A stretch of DNA of 37,982 bases from an uncultured Lachnospiraceae bacterium. GTDB lineage: Bacteria > Bacillota > Clostridia > Lachnospirales > Lachnospiraceae. Of this stretch, positions 34,165 to 37,982 are shown piece by piece (the first letter of the stretch is position 1; the number at the start of each line of letters is the position of its first letter). Location: positions 1 to 37,982 of the forward strand of contig URDN01000024.1 of the NCBI GenBank assembly GCA_900546495.1, given 5' to 3'. Position numbers and translations under genes: made by a program. The notes below the pieces were generated by a model. The model saw only the letters and a list, made by a program, of their open reading frames with translations. It had not been told where the DNA came from and did not search any database.

Positions 34165-34746
34165 ATGAACAATCAGACAAGCATAGAATTACAGAAAGAT
34201 GATCGTACGTTAACACTTCATGTGATCCGGTCAACGAGAAAAAGTATTGGCTTACAGATGCGGGAAGATGGGACGGTACTTCTGCGGATTCCCAATCGTT
34301 TATCTGCACGTGCGCTGCAGGATTTTCTGACACGGGAGCAGACGTGGATCTGGCAAAAAACAGAACAGATGCAGTCACATATAAAACAGCGGGAAAAAAC
34401 AGGTGCAGTTCCGATGGAACAACTCTCAAGCAGAGAGCTGGATCAGATTAAGGAGAAAATTGGTTCACGGGTAGCACATTACAGCAAGATCATGGGTGTA
34501 ACAGTCGGACGAATTACAATCCGAAATCAGAAAACCCGTTGGGGAAGCTGTAGTTCCAAGGGCAATTTGAATTATAACTATCAGCTATATTATTTGCCGG
34601 AAGAATTGTTGGATTATGTAGTAATTCATGAGTTGGCGCACAGAAGACATATGAATCATTCCGTAGATTTTTGGGGGGAGGTAGAAAAATATTGTCCGGA
34701 TTATAAGGTGCGAAGAAAGCGTTTGAAAGAATATAAGTTGGTGTAA
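34165..34746 (+). CDS. YgjP-type zinc metallopeptidase (DUF45/M48-like)
   Basis: A 193-residue cytoplasmic protein. The HExxH site is VIHELAHRRHMNHS near residue 155, with a later histidine in MNHSVDFWGEVEKY as third zinc ligand. Before it lies the family signature RWGSCSSKGNLNYNYQL. The N-terminal half is a beta sheet (LHVIRSTRKSIGLQMREDGT). These proteins resemble SprT/YgjP peptidases, whose substrates are unknown; in E. coli and others the gene travels with type I restriction genes, but none is seen here. The start is the ATG at 34165, with a weak ribosome site (AAGGA) eight bases upstream. The stop lies in the first unit of a degenerate repeat. Confidence 0.85.
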   Translation: MNNQTSIELQKDDRTLTLHVIRSTRKSIGLQMREDGTVLLRIPNRLSARALQDFLTREQTWIWQKTEQMQSHIKQREKTGAVPMEQLSSRELDQIKEKIGSRVAHYSKIMGVTVGRITIRNQKTRWGSCSSKGNLNYNYQLYYLPEELLDYVVIHELAHRRHMNHSVDFWGEVEKYCPDYKVRRKRLKEYKLV

Positions 34747-34943
34747 ACCAGTGCGATTATTATGTAGATGCAGCGGTCGAAAATGCGAAAGTGCGGAATA
34801 TAAGCTAGTGTAAATTGGTGTGATTATTGGTGAATGGAGTGAGGCGGAATATGATTTTGTACAAATCGGTGCGATTATTGGTGATGCAGTGGGTGAAGCT
34901 GTGAAAGAGAAAAAATAGGTTAGTGTAAAGCATTGTGATTACT
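34741..34943 (+). repeat. Degenerate direct repeats after the ygjP-like gene
   Basis: Four diverged copies of a core like GTGTAAAnnnRTGYGATTAT begin at 34741, 34808, 34859 and 34923 (spacing 67, 51 and 64). The first contains the stop codon of the metallopeptidase gene. Units 2 and 3 also share TTATTGGTGA after the core. No coding potential. They may be decayed tail duplications. Confidence 0.5.
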
Positions 34944-34972
34944 GAGAGGTGCTGATAAGAAGATGTAAAAAA

Positions 34973-35022
34973 GGACAGATAAAGGGATTTATGAAAATGC
35001 CTGATATCTGTCCAATTTTTTT
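34973..35022 (+). terminator. Terminator after the ygjP-like gene
   Basis: GGACAGATA (34973-34981) pairs with TATCTGTCC (35005-35013), followed by TTTTTTT at 35016-35022. Confidence 0.85.
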
Positions 35023-35110
35023 ATTGTTATGATTTAGTGTGTTGTTATGTTATAGTTTCTGCTATTATAACTATTATAATAGTAACCTAACGATACAATT
35101 TATATATTGA

Positions 35111-35641
35111 CTAGTCAATATAAGATACAGCAATACGGTCAGCTGGAATCTCATGCTCAGCGAAAGTATCATCGGTATCGCCAAGTGTTACAGCACAGCA
35201 AGGAACATGTCCTGCAGGAAGACCAAGTTTTGCAATAAGTTCGGGTTTTTCATTTAAAGCTCTGATCGCACCCCAAATGTTGCAGCTTCCGATTCCGAGG
35301 TCAGTAGCCATCAGGCACATATGCTCTGCCATCATAGCAGCGTTGGAATACTGTACATTTCCCATTGCCGGATTTTCAATCGGTGTAGAAATCACTACAA
35401 GGCAAGGTGCACCGTAAAGAGGTGTTTTGGAAGAATCGCCAAAGAATTCAGCAGCATTGCGGTCTAATTCCTGTAATAATTCAGCATTGCGGACAACTGT
35501 CATATGCATGGTATCATATTTTCCCATTCCAATCGGGGAAGCCTGTGCAGCCAGCAGGATTTTTTGTAAATCTGCATCTGATAATGTGTTTTTGTAGCTT
35601 CTGACTGATTTACGACAAGTCATAGTTTTTAAAGTTTCCAT
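35111..35641 (-). CDS. Nitroreductase-family flavoprotein
   Basis: A 176-residue FMN-dependent oxidoreductase, a small member of the nitroreductase family that reduces nitro groups or flavins with NAD(P)H. Seen: TCRKSVRSYKN at the N-terminus, whose arginines bind the FMN phosphate, AAQASPIGMGKYD (flavin-contacting), PCLVVISTP, the AEHMCLMATDLGIGSCNIWG helix and turn, and AVTLGDTDD near the end. The ATG at 35641 has AGGAGG 11 bases upstream; the frame is open 12 codons further without support. Single gene with no link to neighbours. Substrate unknown. Confidence 0.9.
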   Translation of the reverse strand: METLKTMTCRKSVRSYKNTLSDADLQKILLAAQASPIGMGKYDTMHMTVVRNAELLQELDRNAAEFFGDSSKTPLYGAPCLVVISTPIENPAMGNVQYSNAAMMAEHMCLMATDLGIGSCNIWGAIRALNEKPELIAKLGLPAGHVPCCAVTLGDTDDTFAEHEIPADRIAVSYID

Positions 35642-36098
35642 AGTAGTATCATCCTCCTGTAATAAAAAATGATGCATTGATTCTGTTATGAAAAATGCAG
35701 TTTGACTGTAAAATTAGTTTTTACTATCTATTATTATACTATGAAAAAAAGAGCTTGCAATGTTTTTTTTGATTCATCGGAGAGGATATGAATATGTCAT
35801 TAAGTCTGAAATATAGAAATGTGAATTTTAAGGGTAAAGATATTATGTGATAGGTGAAACAATTATTATTATATGGCTTATATAGAGAGCTTTTTGTGGA
35901 GAATGTATTTTTTCGTTTTCCCTCTTGTAAAGTGGTGTGAGAGTAATATATAATAAAATGAAATGGCGAAGCATTTTGTCGATGTATGGCAAAAATTTTT
36001 TTATATATAATATAAAATCATATGTAAAAAGTAAGATCAGCCATGATGAATATCAATATCACATGTAAATAATTTATTGCGAAGGAGGAAACGATCCA
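35642..36098 (+). other. AT-rich gap between the nitroreductase gene and guaA
   Basis: No gene or clear RNA structure was found. In particular, a purine riboswitch core was looked for and not seen. A TATAAT at 36006-36011 lies in a run of AT repeats without a convincing -35. GAAGGAGGA stands just before the guaA ATG. Confidence 0.5.
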
Positions 36099-37643
36099 AT
36101 GAACAGAGAAACTGTCATAGTGATTGATTTCGGCGGTCAGTATAACCAGCTTGTGGCACGACGTGTCCGTGAGTGCAACGTGTACTGCGAGATTTATTCC
36201 TATAAGACTGATATCGAAAAGATCAAAGCTATGAATCCAAAGGGAATCATTCTGACCGGAGGACCGAACAGCTGCTACGAAGCGGATTCACCGACTTATA
36301 CCAAAGAGCTGTTTGAACTTGGAATCCCGGTACTTGGTCTTTGCTATGGTGCACAGCTGATGCAACATATTTTAGGTGGAAAAGTAGAGCGTGCCGAGGT
36401 GCGTGAGTATGGTAAAACAGAGGTATTTGTGGAGAATAGTTCCAAATTATTCCATAACGTATCCCCATCTACTATCTGCTGGATGAGTCATTTTGATTAT
36501 ATTTCAAAAACAGCTCCGGGCTTTACGATTACTGCTCACACGGCAGACTGTCCAGTGGCAGCAGCAGAATGTGAGGAGAAAAAACTGTATGCAATTCAGT
36601 TCCATCCGGAAGTACTTCATACAGTAGAAGGGAAGACAATGCTTTCTAACTTTGTATATGAAGTATGTGGATGCGCCGGTGACTGGAAGATGGATGCATT
36701 TGTAGAAAACACGATCAAAGATATCCGTGCAAAAGTAGGCGATGGACGTGTACTCCTTGCATTATCCGGTGGTGTAGATTCTTCTGTTGCAGCAGGACTC
36801 CTCTCCAGAGCAATCGGAAAACAGCTGACCTGTGTATTCGTAGATCACGGTTTGCTTCGTAAAGATGAAGGCGATGAGGTAGAAGCTGTATTCGGACCGG
36901 AAGGACAGTTTGATCTGAACTTCATCCGTGTTAATGCACAGCAGAGATATTATGATAAACTTGCCGGAGTAACAGAGCCGGAAGCAAAACGTAAAATTAT
37001 AGGTGAAGAGTTCATCCGTATTTTTGAAGAGGAAGCAAAAAAAATCGGTGCCGTTGATTTTCTGGCACAGGGAACCATTTATCCGGACGTTGTAGAGAGT
37101 GGTCTGGGCGGTGAGTCTGCAGTTATCAAATCTCACCACAACGTAGGTGGACTTCCTGAGTATGTAGATTTCAAAGAAATCATCGAGCCGTTACGTGACC
37201 TGTTCAAAGACGAGGTTCGTAAAGCCGGATTAGAGCTTGGAATTCCGGAGAGACTGGTATTCCGTCAGCCGTTTCCGGGACCGGGACTTGGTATCCGTAT
37301 CATCGGTGAAGTTACCGAAGAGAAGGTTCGTATCGTTCAGGATGCAGATGCAATTTACAGAGAAGAGATTGCAAAAGCTGGGCTGGATCAGGATATCAAC
37401 CAGTACTTTGCAGCACTGACCAATATGCGCTCTGTTGGTGTTATGGGTGATGAGAGAACTTATGATTATGCTGTTGCACTTCGTGCCGTAAAGACGATTG
37501 ACTTTATGACGGCAGAAGCTGCAGAGATTCCTTATGAGGTTTTGAATAAGGTAATGAGCAGGATTATTAATGAGGTGAAGGGTGTAAATCGTGTATTCTA
37601 TGATTTGACGAGTAAACCACCTGGAACGATAGAGTTTGAGTAA
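36099..37643 (+). CDS. guaA: GMP synthase (glutamine-hydrolysing)
   Basis: A 514-residue enzyme that aminates XMP to GMP with ATP and glutamine. The class I glutamine amidotransferase domain has the catalytic Cys in PVLGLCYGAQLM near residue 86 and the His-Glu of QFHPEV near 170. The ATP pyrophosphatase domain begins with the P-loop LALSGGVDSSVAAGLLSRAI near residue 223, and the dimerisation domain ends in SKPPGTIEFE. GAAGGAGG precedes the ATG. The usual C-terminus is GTIEWE; here the penultimate residue is Phe, and codon use over the last 100 bases looks more AT-rich. guaA 3' ends are known integration sites, which matters for the adjoining sequence. Confidence 0.97.
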   Translation: MNRETVIVIDFGGQYNQLVARRVRECNVYCEIYSYKTDIEKIKAMNPKGIILTGGPNSCYEADSPTYTKELFELGIPVLGLCYGAQLMQHILGGKVERAEVREYGKTEVFVENSSKLFHNVSPSTICWMSHFDYISKTAPGFTITAHTADCPVAAAECEEKKLYAIQFHPEVLHTVEGKTMLSNFVYEVCGCAGDWKMDAFVENTIKDIRAKVGDGRVLLALSGGVDSSVAAGLLSRAIGKQLTCVFVDHGLLRKDEGDEVEAVFGPEGQFDLNFIRVNAQQRYYDKLAGVTEPEAKRKIIGEEFIRIFEEEAKKIGAVDFLAQGTIYPDVVESGLGGESAVIKSHHNVGGLPEYVDFKEIIEPLRDLFKDEVRKAGLELGIPERLVFRQPFPGPGLGIRIIGEVTEEKVRIVQDADAIYREEIAKAGLDQDINQYFAALTNMRSVGVMGDERTYDYAVALRAVKTIDFMTAEAAEIPYEVLNKVMSRIINEVKGVNRVFYDLTSKPPGTIEFE

Positions 37644-37703
37644 TCCACGCAATCATAAAAACACAGTATTTATGCGGGTTACAAACAGATTTGTTTAGTG
37701 ACC

Positions 37704-37726
37704 GGCAACAAAATGGCAACATTTTG
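37704..37726. other. Repeat cluster resembling integrase arm sites downstream of guaA
   Basis: GGCAACA occurs at 37704-37710 and again at 37715-37721, and CAAAATG (37709-37715) is inverted as CATTTTG (37720-37726). Short direct repeats of this sort near an attachment site are typical of integrase arm-binding sites. Assignment is inference from position. Confidence 0.35.
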
Positions 37727-37771
37727 CGATTATTCAAAAGATAAAAATTTTATTTCATAACGTATATAAAG

Positions 37772-37822
37772 AAACCTTACTGATTTTCAGAAGTAAAAAA
37801 CTGAATATCGGTAAGGTTTTTT
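37772..37822. terminator. Terminator between guaA and the partial minus-strand gene
   Basis: AAACCTTAC plus GAT and TTCAG (37772-37790) pair with CTGAA, ATC and GTAAGGTTT (37801-37819), with single mismatches, and T residues follow. Confidence 0.85.
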
Positions 37823-37830
37823 CTTTTCTC

Positions 37831-37982
37831 TTATTTTTCTTTTTTAGTCAATTCTTTTACGAGGTAATCACTCAGTTCCTGAGATGGTACCTTGGCACGC
37901 TTCTGGTAAGTATCCAGTTCCGGGTATTTATATCTCCATTCATCATATTCTTCCTTGCTGATTTCACCGTTTTTCAGTTTGT
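37831..37982 (-). CDS. Unidentified protein, C-terminal end only (partial)
   Basis: Read from the window edge on the minus strand, about 49 residues run to a TAA at 37831-37833, with segments LKNGEISKEEYDEWRYKYPE and AKVPSQELSDYLVKELTKKE. The tail is charged and helical. The pattern of a KNGEISKEEYDEW motif followed by a short helix is recalled from C-terminal tails of element-borne clostridial proteins, but I cannot name the family from this fragment. It converges on guaA, and it may be the first gene of an integrated element. Confidence 0.6.
   Translation of the reverse strand, partial: KLKNGEISKEEYDEWRYKYPELDTYQKRAKVPSQELSDYLVKELTKKEK

Noticed and set aside
34741..34943. CRISPR array
   Set aside because: Repeats are imperfect, unevenly spaced and without unique spacers of constant length, and no cas gene is present.
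35642..36098. Purine riboswitch or attenuator ahead of guaA
   Set aside because: No conserved purine aptamer loops or terminator hairpin could be found in the leader.

Overview
The window looks like chromosome from a spore-forming, strictly fermentative member of the Clostridia, most likely Lachnospiraceae. The basis is moderate GC with AT-rich intergenic DNA, strong AGGAGG-type ribosome binding sites, a pyruvate formate-lyase with its activase, a butyrate kinase, and sporulation genes of the clostridial type (a SipL-like SPOCS/LysM protein and SpoIIID). No rRNA, tRNA, CRISPR array or intact transposase was seen.

Layout. 1-6.5 kb: the tail of a histidine kinase, a glycerol-1-phosphate dehydrogenase, the pflB-pflA operon and butyrate kinase, separated by clear terminators. 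6.5-11.6 kb: a membrane GT2 glycosyltransferase divergent from a two-component system. 11.7-14.6 kb: regulators (MerR, XRE) and a short-chain dehydrogenase around a long structured hairpin. 14.7-22.5 kb: envelope genes, namely ddl-murF, plsC, a lipoprotein plus sipL pair and a CwlO-like NlpC/P60 hydrolase, then YqeY. 22.5-27 kb: GntR regulator, aminotransferase plus phosphopantetheinyl transferase, NhaC antiporter. 27-30.9 kb: a lone sugar-type ABC permease divergent from an AraC regulator, an XRE protein, and a small membrane-protein cluster ending in PspC. 31-34.8 kb: a methyltransferase, a CHASE-domain pseudogene with two in-frame stops, spoIIID, a WYL regulator split by a 184-nt insertion, and a YgjP-type metallopeptidase. 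35-38 kb: nitroreductase, guaA, and the tail of a gene that may belong to an element integrated at guaA.

The most unusual content is a family of three short structured elements at 21767-21925, 30113-30298 and 33412-33595. They share an RNA-like architecture: a nested hairpin with a one-sided 10-11 nt bulge, then a terminal hairpin whose loop can pair upstream. The sequence of the stems changes between copies while pairing is kept. Two copies are 184 and 186 nt, start directly after GATT and end in CTTGAA, and one of them cleanly splits a WYL regulator gene. I infer protein-less relatives of IS200/IS605 elements, possibly carrying omega-RNA-like ends. Also of note are a 172-nt hairpin at 12424-12595 whose 24-bp outer stem has only G-U exceptions, a hairpin covering the spoIIID ribosome binding site, and a WalR-like box before the CwlO-like hydrolase.

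All functions are read from motifs and overall similarity recalled from known families. No database search was run.
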